Shown piece by piece: positions 20,818 to 29,354 of a stretch of 64,000 nucleotides of DNA. Under the pieces are notes generated by a model that was not told the origin of the DNA, did no database searches, and was given only the letters and a program-made list of their open reading frames with translations. The translations under genes and the position numbers were made by a program. The DNA is taken from NCBI GenBank assembly GCA_007118495.1, contig SKRM01000009.1, positions 22,781 to 86,780 on the forward strand, read 5' to 3'. The first letter of the stretch is position 1, and the number at the start of each line of letters is the position of its first letter. The stretch is from Bacteroidales bacterium. Its GTDB lineage: Bacteria; Bacteroidota; Bacteroidia; Bacteroidales; UBA7960.

Positions 20818-22200
20818 ATGTTGTTTAGAACAGAGCATGATACCCTCGGACCGGTGCAGGTGCCGGCAGAAAAGTACTGGGGCGCCCAAACTCAGCGAAG
20901 CATTGAAAATTTTCCCATTGGCGACGAAAAAATGCCACGGGAGATTATTATGGCCTTTGCCATTCTCAAGAAGGCTTCGGCTATTGTAAACAGTAAGCGG
21001 GGGTTGCTCCCGGATGAACTGGTTGATCCCTTACTACAGGCTTGTGACGAAATTGTCAATGGCAGGTTTGATGATCAGTTTCCATTGGTGGTATGGCAGA
21101 CGGGTAGCGGTACACAAACCAATATGAATCTCAATGAGGTGATCGCCAACCGTGCTCATGAGATTATGGGTGGGCGTCTTGATGATAGGGTGAAAAAGGT
21201 ACATCCCAATGACCATGTGAATAAATCGCAGTCATCAAATGATACCTTCCCTACGGCCATGCATATGGCTGCCTATACCTTTATTGCCGACAAGACCATT
21301 CCCGGATTAAAACTGTTGCGTGACGAACTGCAAAAAAAAGCAGTTGCATTTGCTGATGTTGTGAAGATTGGGCGTACCCATCTGATGGATGCCACTCCTT
21401 TGACACTTGGGCAGGAATTTTCAGGCTTTGTTTCACAGTTAGATCATGGAATAAGGGGCTTGGAAAAAACCCTCGACCATTTGAAAGAACTCGCTCTGGG
21501 CGGGACAGCAGTGGGCACGGGTATCAATGCGCCCAAAGGTTTTGATGTGGATGTGGCTGGAGAAATAGCCAGGCTTACCGGTAAACATTTTATCACCGCC
21601 CCAAACAAATTTGAAGCTTTGGCTGCCCATGATGGGGTAGTGCAAACAAGCGGAGCATTCAAGACCCTGGCGGTGAGTCTTATGAAAATTGCAAATGACA
21701 TAAGGATGCTGGCGTCAGGACCCCGCAGTGGTATTGGTGAATTGATGTTGCCTGCCAATGAACCGGGAAGCTCCATTATGCCTGGCAAAGTAAACCCTAC
21801 GCAGTCGGAGGCTCTGACTATGGTGGCTGCCCAGGTGGTGGGTAATGATGCTGCCATTACCATTGGAGGCATGAATGGGCATTTTCAGCTCAATGTCTTT
21901 AAGCCCATGATGATTTATAACCTGTTGCAATCTGCAAAGCTTTTGGCTGACGCTTGTGTGTCTTTTGCCGGGCGGTGTGTGAGCGGAATAGAGGCGAACC
22001 GGATGCAAATCAATACGCATCTTGAAAGATCGCTCATGCTTGTTACTGCGCTGAACCCCCATATCGGATACGATAAAGCTGCAAGTATTGCCAAATTGGC
22101 CCATCAGGAGAACCTGACACTCAAAGAGGCGGCAATCAAACTCGGGTTGGTTTCAGAAACTGATTTTGATCGCTGGGTTGACCCGGCTACAATGATCTAA
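20818..22200 (+). CDS. fumC: Fumarate hydratase, class II
   Basis: Signature [25 protein letters not shown]; start [11 protein letters not shown] at 20818. Confidence 0.95.
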   Translation: MLFRTEHDTLGPVQVPAEKYWGAQTQRSIENFPIGDEKMPREIIMAFAILKKASAIVNSKRGLLPDELVDPLLQACDEIVNGRFDDQFPLVVWQTGSGTQTNMNLNEVIANRAHEIMGGRLDDRVKKVHPNDHVNKSQSSNDTFPTAMHMAAYTFIADKTIPGLKLLRDELQKKAVAFADVVKIGRTHLMDATPLTLGQEFSGFVSQLDHGIRGLEKTLDHLKELALGGTAVGTGINAPKGFDVDVAGEIARLTGKHFITAPNKFEALAAHDGVVQTSGAFKTLAVSLMKIANDIRMLASGPRSGIGELMLPANEPGSSIMPGKVNPTQSEALTMVAAQVVGNDAAITIGGMNGHFQLNVFKPMMIYNLLQSAKLLADACVSFAGRCVSGIEANRMQINTHLERSLMLVTALNPHIGYDKAASIAKLAHQENLTLKEAAIKLGLVSETDFDRWVDPATMI

Positions 22201-22241
22201 AAAAAATGGCTGTCCTGTTATTCCGGGACAGCCATTTTTTT
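22201..22241. terminator. Bidirectional intrinsic terminator between convergent fumC and gldN
   Basis: AAAAAATGGCTGTCC...GGACAGCCATTTTTTTT. Confidence 0.9.
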
Positions 22242-22254
22242 TGTACTTGCCATA

Positions 22255-23097
22255 TCAGTAGTGCCAGAGATCCATTTCAAAGTTGCGGATCATTTCTCTG
22301 ATTCTTTGCCCTTCAAGCAAAGCGTCAATGGGGTCTTCAAAATATTCGCTGATCACCCTGTTGTCTGGTCTTTCTTCACGGTAAATCGTGGCGTTGAAAA
22401 AGCGGCGGACAAAAAAGTCGTCAAATGATATGCGCTGGGCGCTATTCATTCTGTTGTAAACCGGAGCATTGGCCAAAACCTGGCGGGTTTCAGGAAAATA
22501 GACCCAAAACAGGGGCTCAAATCCAAGAAATTCGCCGGTTTGGTCATCGGTCACCTCACGTGCAGGAGAAATACCAATGATGCGCACATCAAGCATCCCT
22601 CTGCGGCTGTCAATGAACCATTCTTCCTTGATCCTCCAGCGAATAACCTCACTTGGCTCAAAAGGGATGGTGACAGTGGTGGGTGTTGTTTCGCCATCTT
22701 GCATAAAACTCACTGTCCGGCTGAACCTGCGAAATAGTTCTCTCGGAGGTATGGGGTCATCCTGAAAGTTCTCATCATCAACCCCATAAGCCCTCACTTC
22801 GCCTGCCAAAATGGCTTCTTGCAATACCTGCATGAGGCTTTTGTATTGTCCGGTAGGCTCTTCGGGGAAATACAGGGGCTGGTTGATCTTTTCTCTGACG
22901 TCAATAACCTGCCAGATCCTTTTTGACCACAGGATATCAGCTTCTCTCACGTAAGGCAGCTCTACGGGGGTACGTTCTTCAACAGCCCTGCGCTCGTAAA
23001 AGCTGTCACGGGGCCTTTCCCTTTCTTCCTGCTGTGCACTTAGTGGCAGGCTGAATAAAAGACCGATGGCGGTTAAGCAGATGATGTATTTTGTCAT
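22255..23097 (-). CDS. gldN: Gliding motility / T9SS protein GldN (PorN)
   Basis: Signal peptide; IWQVIDVREKINQPLYFP, GVDDENF; last gene of gldKLMN order; ATG at 23097 has GGAGG upstream. Confidence 0.9.
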   Translation of the reverse strand: MTKYIICLTAIGLLFSLPLSAQQEERERPRDSFYERRAVEERTPVELPYVREADILWSKRIWQVIDVREKINQPLYFPEEPTGQYKSLMQVLQEAILAGEVRAYGVDDENFQDDPIPPRELFRRFSRTVSFMQDGETTPTTVTIPFEPSEVIRWRIKEEWFIDSRRGMLDVRIIGISPAREVTDDQTGEFLGFEPLFWVYFPETRQVLANAPVYNRMNSAQRISFDDFFVRRFFNATIYREERPDNRVISEYFEDPIDALLEGQRIREMIRNFEMDLWHY

Positions 23098-23125
23098 TGG
23101 TGTTCCTCCCATGGTTTAAGCTTCA

Positions 23126-24715
23126 TTAATTGATGGTGAAAGCGATGGCTCCAAGATTTCTTGTGGTACCATCTGCACCGGGTTGGGTTATAATATCCCT
23201 GAATGTGATTTCTTGCCCGCTGCGGGCATTGTTGATTACGCCGATCATTTCTTGTGTGAATGCGCCACTGTTTGATGCATATGACCTGAATTCACCTGCA
23301 ATGGTTGTGGTCATCCTGAAAGAGGCTATATTAAAGCTCATATCAAAGTCAAAGTTCTCCATACGTGGTACAATTCTGCCGGCAGCCACTAAAACTTGTC
23401 TGTCAATTCTTCCCTCACGTCGTCCGGCAATGTATGCTACAGGGTCAGGTACTATTCTGGCCCTGAACTGGCTGACGCCCATATTGCGGGTTTCATTCCC
23501 TACCAATGCGTTCACAGTGACCGTTACCTCAGTGGTGCCAGGTTGTACTTTTACTATATACCTTCCGTCAGCCTGACGGGAGAGTGTGGCTCCCGATGAG
23601 ATGGTTGGACGGAGGTTTTCTGTGGGTATACCGGGGGCAGAGAGTGACACGGGGTTATCGACCCCGATATAGAATACATTCATTCTGTCGGCTGACACTG
23701 TGGCTGTTGGTCTTTCGACTGTATATTGTGTTGAGAAACGGTGTTCTTCAACCACACCAGCTGGTGAGGTAACACGAATTACACCGCTGTGCTGCCTGCT
23801 GCCCGGGGTATTTGCCGGAACCCTGAGCCGGCCAACACCGCCCGATACAGGAATGCGCCCGATGCCATCCACCACAACCTCAGGGTTTTGGCGGGTATCG
23901 TAGGCTGCCACAAAGACTTCTGCTTCGTAATAATCGCCCACCATCACAATCTGGCTGCGGGGAACCACCCTGGCGGCAATTTCATCAAAACGGAAATCAC
24001 CGGCTGTGATAAGTTCGTAAAGCATACTGATGGCATCAAATTCTGCATTTTTGACTTCGGTAATCAGCCTGTTCAAATTGGTGGCTACTGCCACAGAAAT
24101 CACCCTGTCAAAGGTGAGTTGCTGCCAGGTCACTGACCTGCCCTGGAGATAGAATGGGCCTTCAACTTCGAGCCCAAGCTCAATGGATTGGTTGTGGCCC
24201 TTCATGATGCTGTCAACTTCACTTTTAAAGCTGTTAATCATATCTTTCAGTATGTATGCCCTTGTGCCGGGTCCTCCGGCCCGGTCGGCCGGATCAAGAC
24301 TGTTCTCCACCAGCCAGAAGCGCGAAGAAATACTGTAGTTGTCTTTCCGCTTTGAGTCCATGAGATCCAGTGTGTCGGCCTCTTCAAAGGGTATGTTGTT
24401 GACCCTGGCCAGCATTTCGGTTCTGTTGTCGAGGATGTAATTCACCAATGAATCAGCCAGATTTTTTACATAAAGGGCCTCACCGTGAAAAGGATAAACG
24501 TGTTGGTCCGAAAAAAGCAGTCGCTGCTCATTGAAGTCGTCATACACCATGTTCACCTTCATCTCAAAATTCCTGTTGGTTTGCTCAATGCTCTTGTTGA
24601 TCAATGGAAATGAATCAAGTACCTCCACCGATACGTTCAGGGCCATGAGAGCCAGGAAGATGATATACATCAAACCGATCAGCTTCTGCCTGGGGGTTTG
24701 TTTTCCACCTGCCAT
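23126..24715 (-). CDS. gldM: Gliding motility / T9SS protein GldM (PorM)
   Basis: MAGGKQTPRQKLIGLMYIIFLALMALNVSVEVLDSF. Confidence 0.93.
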   Translation of the reverse strand: MAGGKQTPRQKLIGLMYIIFLALMALNVSVEVLDSFPLINKSIEQTNRNFEMKVNMVYDDFNEQRLLFSDQHVYPFHGEALYVKNLADSLVNYILDNRTEMLARVNNIPFEEADTLDLMDSKRKDNYSISSRFWLVENSLDPADRAGGPGTRAYILKDMINSFKSEVDSIMKGHNQSIELGLEVEGPFYLQGRSVTWQQLTFDRVISVAVATNLNRLITEVKNAEFDAISMLYELITAGDFRFDEIAARVVPRSQIVMVGDYYEAEVFVAAYDTRQNPEVVVDGIGRIPVSGGVGRLRVPANTPGSRQHSGVIRVTSPAGVVEEHRFSTQYTVERPTATVSADRMNVFYIGVDNPVSLSAPGIPTENLRPTISSGATLSRQADGRYIVKVQPGTTEVTVTVNALVGNETRNMGVSQFRARIVPDPVAYIAGRREGRIDRQVLVAAGRIVPRMENFDFDMSFNIASFRMTTTIAGEFRSYASNSGAFTQEMIGVINNARSGQEITFRDIITQPGADGTTRNLGAIAFTIN

Positions 24716-24765
24716 AATATTCGGGTTCTATTTGGTTGTTTTGTTTGAAGTCAAACAAAAACGTA

Positions 24766-25650
24766 TTATCGGTTTACATTGAAATTCATTGCGGAAAGCA
24801 TGTTTCCGTAAACATTGTTGAGTGCCTTGATGTTACCGGTGAGCCTTTCCATCTCATCTTTGTATTGTTTGGCACTGTCAGCCGACGATCCCAGGCTGTC
24901 AACCACTGACTTGAGCGCATCACGGTATTCTTGTGAAGACTCTGCATTGGTAGTTGCAGCTTTCATTTGTAGTTCGTAAGCAGTATTCAGGGCCGACAGA
25001 TTACGGGTAAGGTTCTCGGTAGCATGCGCTCCTTCTTTCGCCTGGCTTGCAGATTGTCTGTAAGCGTCACTCATATCATTCAATGAGCTTACTGCATTTT
25101 TCAGGTTTGAATTGTACTCTTCAGACAAACTCAGATCGTGCTTCAGGTATTCGGCCTTGTTTTTATAAGACTGACTCAATTCCATTACAGATTTGGATGC
25201 GGTTTCCATATTCTGTATGTATTGGTTTGTCGCAATGGTGGCATTGGAAATATCGGCAAGTCTGGCAGCATTATCGCTGAGGTTGCGCAATCCACGCCCC
25301 AGGTTGTTGATAAGCTCTGGTCCGATGTCGGCCTCTTCCATCAACTTGTCAAGGTTGCTTGACAGTGTTATATGCTGTGATCCGCCAACCGCTCTTCTCT
25401 GGGTTGGAAAATCAGATTCAATTCCTGCCAGTTCGGGATAAACCAGACTCCAATCGGGTTCTTCGTGAATATCTTCAAATCCTGAAAAGAAAAACACCAC
25501 AACCTCTGTCAACATACCTATTGTAAGGGCAATATCGGCGAAGGGCCAGTGCATGATCTTGAACAATGCGCCAAGGATAACCAGAGAGGCACCCCATCCA
25601 TACAATCTGGACATGAAAATCTTCCATGTTTTATTCTTTGAAAACTTCAT
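24766..25650 (-). CDS. gldL: Gliding motility / T9SS protein GldL (PorL)
   Basis: Two TM helices (MSRLYGWGASLVILGALFKIMHWP...) and position between gldK and gldM. Confidence 0.92.
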   Translation of the reverse strand: MKFSKNKTWKIFMSRLYGWGASLVILGALFKIMHWPFADIALTIGMLTEVVVFFFSGFEDIHEEPDWSLVYPELAGIESDFPTQRRAVGGSQHITLSSNLDKLMEEADIGPELINNLGRGLRNLSDNAARLADISNATIATNQYIQNMETASKSVMELSQSYKNKAEYLKHDLSLSEEYNSNLKNAVSSLNDMSDAYRQSASQAKEGAHATENLTRNLSALNTAYELQMKAATTNAESSQEYRDALKSVVDSLGSSADSAKQYKDEMERLTGNIKALNNVYGNMLSAMNFNVNR

Positions 25651-25672
25651 CTGTCAATGGTTTTTGTTTTGA

Positions 25673-26977
25673 TTAATAAACGTTTGAAGCTCCGCGACGG
25701 CCATCATCCCTGTCACGTCCCGGATAGGTCTGCACACTGCGAAACCCAATGTATGATTTGGTTGAATCCTGGTATTCGTAGGCCCGGGTGCTAACCTGCA
25801 GGTAATACCCGATGTCTTTCCATGATCCGCCGCGAATTACCTTGCGCTTGAGTGAGGGGGGGTCGTCCTCCCTGGCTTCGTATTGGTAGTCGGGGCTTAG
25901 GTCATGGGCAAAAATGTAAAATGACTCATCATAGGCATTCCTTGTCCATTCAGACACGTTGCCAGCCATGTCATACAAACCGTAATCATTTGGGGGATAA
26001 TGCCCGACAATGACTGTGTATAATCCACCGTCATCGGCGTAGTTTCCGCGAAGGGGTTTGAAATTGGCCAGAAAACATCCCTCTGCGTTTCTTAAATAAG
26101 GTCCACCCCACGGATAGGGGCTGTGGGCAAGTCCGCCACGAGCCGCATATTCCCACTGGGCTTCTGACGGAAGTTCAAAGTCCATGGCGAATGGCATATC
26201 CTGGCTTACAAGGTATGAGTTAAGGTATTGGGTGCGCCATACATTGAAGGCAGTGGCCTGCACCCAGCTGACACCAACTACGGGGTAATGGTCGTAGGTA
26301 GGATGCCAGAAATACATTTTGGTCATGGGCTCGTTATAGGAGTAGGTAAAGTCTCTGATCCACGCCAGGGTGTCGGGATAGATGGCTGTTTCGTGCTCCC
26401 TTACCAGTTCACTGCGGGGAATATCCCTTTCTCTGGCTGCCCTCTGGATATCTACGGTATAGTAGCGGTAGATGAGGCGCCTGGTATCAATTTCTCTGCG
26501 GCGGAAAAATCTTTCCTGTTCAGGGAGATAAAGCTCTGACAATATGTCTCTTTCATCCTCGCCATCCCAGCGGATTCTTGGACGCCAGTTCAACACTGGT
26601 GGGTCAAGTGGCATGCCATAGTCGTCTTCAAAAAAGGCAAAGTCATCATTGAAGTCGGCAAGCAGACTTCTTGCCAGTGAGTCACGCACCCAATGTACAA
26701 ACTGCCTGTACTGGTTATTGGTGATTTCTGTTTCGTCCATATAGAATGCGGGCAGCGAAACTGTTCTGGATGTGGCATTTTGTCCGTAGGCAATATCCTG
26801 GTCGGATGGCCCCATGGTGAAACTGCCCATGGGGATGAAAACCATTCCTGGTGGGTCTGCGTAAAAGGCATCCGGTCTGTTTTGGACGCCAATCAGGTGA
26901 CCGCGGTCACCTCCGCCGATAAGCCCACAACCAGTAAACAGGAACGCTGCAAAAACAGCAAGAAAAAAGTTTTTCAT
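25673..26977 (-). CDS. gldK: Gliding motility / T9SS lipoprotein GldK (PorK)
   Basis: Lipobox FLFTGC; FGE-sulfatase-like domain (GGSWKDIGYYLQVSTR, NVSEWTRNAY); start MKNFFLAV at 26977. Confidence 0.92.
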   Translation of the reverse strand: MKNFFLAVFAAFLFTGCGLIGGGDRGHLIGVQNRPDAFYADPPGMVFIPMGSFTMGPSDQDIAYGQNATSRTVSLPAFYMDETEITNNQYRQFVHWVRDSLARSLLADFNDDFAFFEDDYGMPLDPPVLNWRPRIRWDGEDERDILSELYLPEQERFFRRREIDTRRLIYRYYTVDIQRAARERDIPRSELVREHETAIYPDTLAWIRDFTYSYNEPMTKMYFWHPTYDHYPVVGVSWVQATAFNVWRTQYLNSYLVSQDMPFAMDFELPSEAQWEYAARGGLAHSPYPWGGPYLRNAEGCFLANFKPLRGNYADDGGLYTVIVGHYPPNDYGLYDMAGNVSEWTRNAYDESFYIFAHDLSPDYQYEAREDDPPSLKRKVIRGGSWKDIGYYLQVSTRAYEYQDSTKSYIGFRSVQTYPGRDRDDGRRGASNVY

Positions 26978-27062
26978 GGTAGTTGAGGTTATGATGGCCA
27001 TTTTTTCATTTCAAAGTCAAAATTCCGGTCTGTCAGACCGTCTTGCATTTGGAAGTGCAAAA

Positions 27063-28013
27063 TTACAAAAATCTTATATTTCTCTGAATTTCTTGTATTT
27101 TATCAAAATCCAGGTCAAAACAATACTGCAGCATGACCTCATGACTGCCGTAACTTCTGCCCATTGAACCCAGAGGTGAAGTGGTCACGTCATAAGAGTA
27201 GCCTATGCTGATTTGGTCAAGACTGACTCCAAGCATGAAAACCACGGCATCCTGAGGTCTATAACTAACGCCGCCCCAAAAGCGGTTATTGTACGTAACC
27301 ATTGTATTAATATCCAATTGCATCGATGAAAGATCGGTTTTTACAAGTACCGACGGGCTGATCACATATGCTGGATTGGCTGGCCAGCTTATATGATATC
27401 CCCCTGTTGCGTAAATATGTCTTCTGAGGGCAAAACTGCTCTCACCCAGATTACCCCGTGCCTCTCTGAGTTGTGATATGGAGATGCCGGCCCATGCCTC
27501 ATCGTCAAGCAGGAAAAATCCGCCAATGGCAAAATCGGTAAAGATGTGGTTCTCTTCACCGCCAATGAGGGCAGGATCACCGGGATCAAGGGGATTTAAC
27601 GAGGCAAAATCAATGCGTTTGTCCATAAAGCCTGCCTGGGCGCCAATGCCCAGCCTGCCGGGCCCCAGGGGCATATGATAGGCATAGCTTAATTTAACAC
27701 CAACGGTGGTCTCAGGACCAATCTGATCCTGAAGCAGGCCCAATGCAAGTCCGCCCCTGAGCAGGGGTATGGGGGCGTCTACATTGAGGCTATATGTTTC
27801 GGGGCTAAGTTTGTTTCCCTGTTCATCGCGAAATCCGACCCATTGCTGACGGGCCAGGGCCGTAGCGCATATGGCGTTACGCAGTCCGGCCATACCAGGG
27901 TTTATCCCCATGTTGTTGAACATATTATGGCTGAACTGGACTTCCTGCTGTGCCTGCACATTGGCTGATAAAGCCAATAAAATGGTCAGGGCAATGAGGA
28001 TCCTGGTTTGCAT
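27063..28013 (-). CDS. PorP/SprF family T9SS membrane protein
   Basis: QEVQFSHNMFNNMGINPGMAGLRN N-terminus; adjacent to gldK. Confidence 0.9.
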   Translation of the reverse strand: MQTRILIALTILLALSANVQAQQEVQFSHNMFNNMGINPGMAGLRNAICATALARQQWVGFRDEQGNKLSPETYSLNVDAPIPLLRGGLALGLLQDQIGPETTVGVKLSYAYHMPLGPGRLGIGAQAGFMDKRIDFASLNPLDPGDPALIGGEENHIFTDFAIGGFFLLDDEAWAGISISQLREARGNLGESSFALRRHIYATGGYHISWPANPAYVISPSVLVKTDLSSMQLDINTMVTYNNRFWGGVSYRPQDAVVFMLGVSLDQISIGYSYDVTTSPLGSMGRSYGSHEVMLQYCFDLDFDKIQEIQRNIRFL

Positions 28014-28149
28014 TGAAAGCGGATTAAAAATGATTTTGTAATATTTTGAACGTAAAAATGTTCAGATTATTGACATACTGTTTATAAACGCCCAAAAGTA
28101 CATAAAATTCCATAGTTTATTGAGGGTGCCGGCAGGCGGATACCGCCGC

Positions 28150-29337
28150 CTAAACAAATTTTTGGTATACCTGCCACCATTTGTCGGGGATTTCGTTCTG
28201 GCATGCTTCCTGATAGTCGCTATATGAACAGGGAACCAGAAAGTGTCTTTCATATTTGCTGCGGAGCTTTGGGGGGCAGGGCACTTCCATCCACCAGCGG
28301 TCACTTTTTTTACTCTTGTAAAAATGTATCTTATTTTGGAACTCCCTGATTGACACGACATATTTTATATAATCTGCTGAGTCTTTCAAGTGCTTGTCAG
28401 GAAAATCATGCTTGCGATTGTAATAGCCGTCTATAAAATACCAGATCATTTGAGCAACCAGATGTGCGGTTTGTTCTCCGTTGTCAAAGGCAGGATTAAG
28501 TTCATAAAACCCAATGGAGCTCACCTTGTCGCTAAGCCCTGCATAACGAACAATCTGGCACGCTTCTTCGCCATAAAAACCATTGGGCGATGCCTGCATA
28601 TTGGCTGGTGCATCCGATTGCCTGATGCTTGAAACGTCAAAGCTTACCAGGTCAGCATTCCTTACAATGGGCTCTACTTGCTCCAATTGACCTCTCACCA
28701 TGCCCAGGCGATATACATCGAAATAGAGTTTTTCCATGAGTTCAATGGCATCCTGGTCAACAAAATAGGTCTGGTATCCGATATTGGTGTAATTAAAGAG
28801 ATAGTTGGGCTTTCTGGTGAGGATGGTGCTCAGGTAATTCTGGTGATTGATGGGTTCATCCTTTTGCATGCCTATGTCAAAACGTGAATCTATTGACACA
28901 ATGTTGATGATTTGTCCCAGAGATTCGTAAGCCTGGTAGTTTGCATAGGTAAGGTCTTGACCCCCTCCGATTATCACGGGTGTAATGTTTTTTTCAAGCA
29001 AATATGTGATTGCTGTTTTGAGGGCAAAATAGGTGTCAGAAACACTTTCTCCTGCCCTGATGTTTCCAAGGTCGGCTATGCGGGGGGTATGGGGTCCCCT
29101 GAACAGACGGTAAAGGTATTTCCTGACATATGCCGGAGCCAGTGCGCACCCTTCATTGCCAGGCGCATGACGGTCATCTTCTACACCTATGATGGCCAGA
29201 TCGGCTTCATCAAGATTGGGGAACCCATTTTCTATATCATTGATGGCAATGAACCTCCCCATGGCGAGGGGGTGTCTGATAGAGTCGGACAAGATTTCTT
29301 TCTTGTCAAGGGGTTGTAAAAAATCTGAAATATGCAT
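28150..29337 (-). CDS. Arginase/formimidoylglutamase-fold protein, probably catalytically degenerate
   Basis: Ureohydrolase-like GGGQDLTYANY, IDSRFD, SFDVSSIRQSDAP; several canonical metal-ligand positions substituted. Confidence 0.8.
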   Translation of the reverse strand: MHISDFLQPLDKKEILSDSIRHPLAMGRFIAINDIENGFPNLDEADLAIIGVEDDRHAPGNEGCALAPAYVRKYLYRLFRGPHTPRIADLGNIRAGESVSDTYFALKTAITYLLEKNITPVIIGGGQDLTYANYQAYESLGQIINIVSIDSRFDIGMQKDEPINHQNYLSTILTRKPNYLFNYTNIGYQTYFVDQDAIELMEKLYFDVYRLGMVRGQLEQVEPIVRNADLVSFDVSSIRQSDAPANMQASPNGFYGEEACQIVRYAGLSDKVSSIGFYELNPAFDNGEQTAHLVAQMIWYFIDGYYNRKHDFPDKHLKDSADYIKYVVSIREFQNKIHFYKSKKSDRWWMEVPCPPKLRSKYERHFLVPCSYSDYQEACQNEIPDKWWQVYQKFV

Positions 29338-29354
29338 AGGGCCCAAAAAACAGT

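Noticed and set aside
28062-28361. 99-aa minus-strand ORF near the PorP-like gene
   Set aside because: Overlaps the ureohydrolase-like CDS in another frame; no start context or motif.
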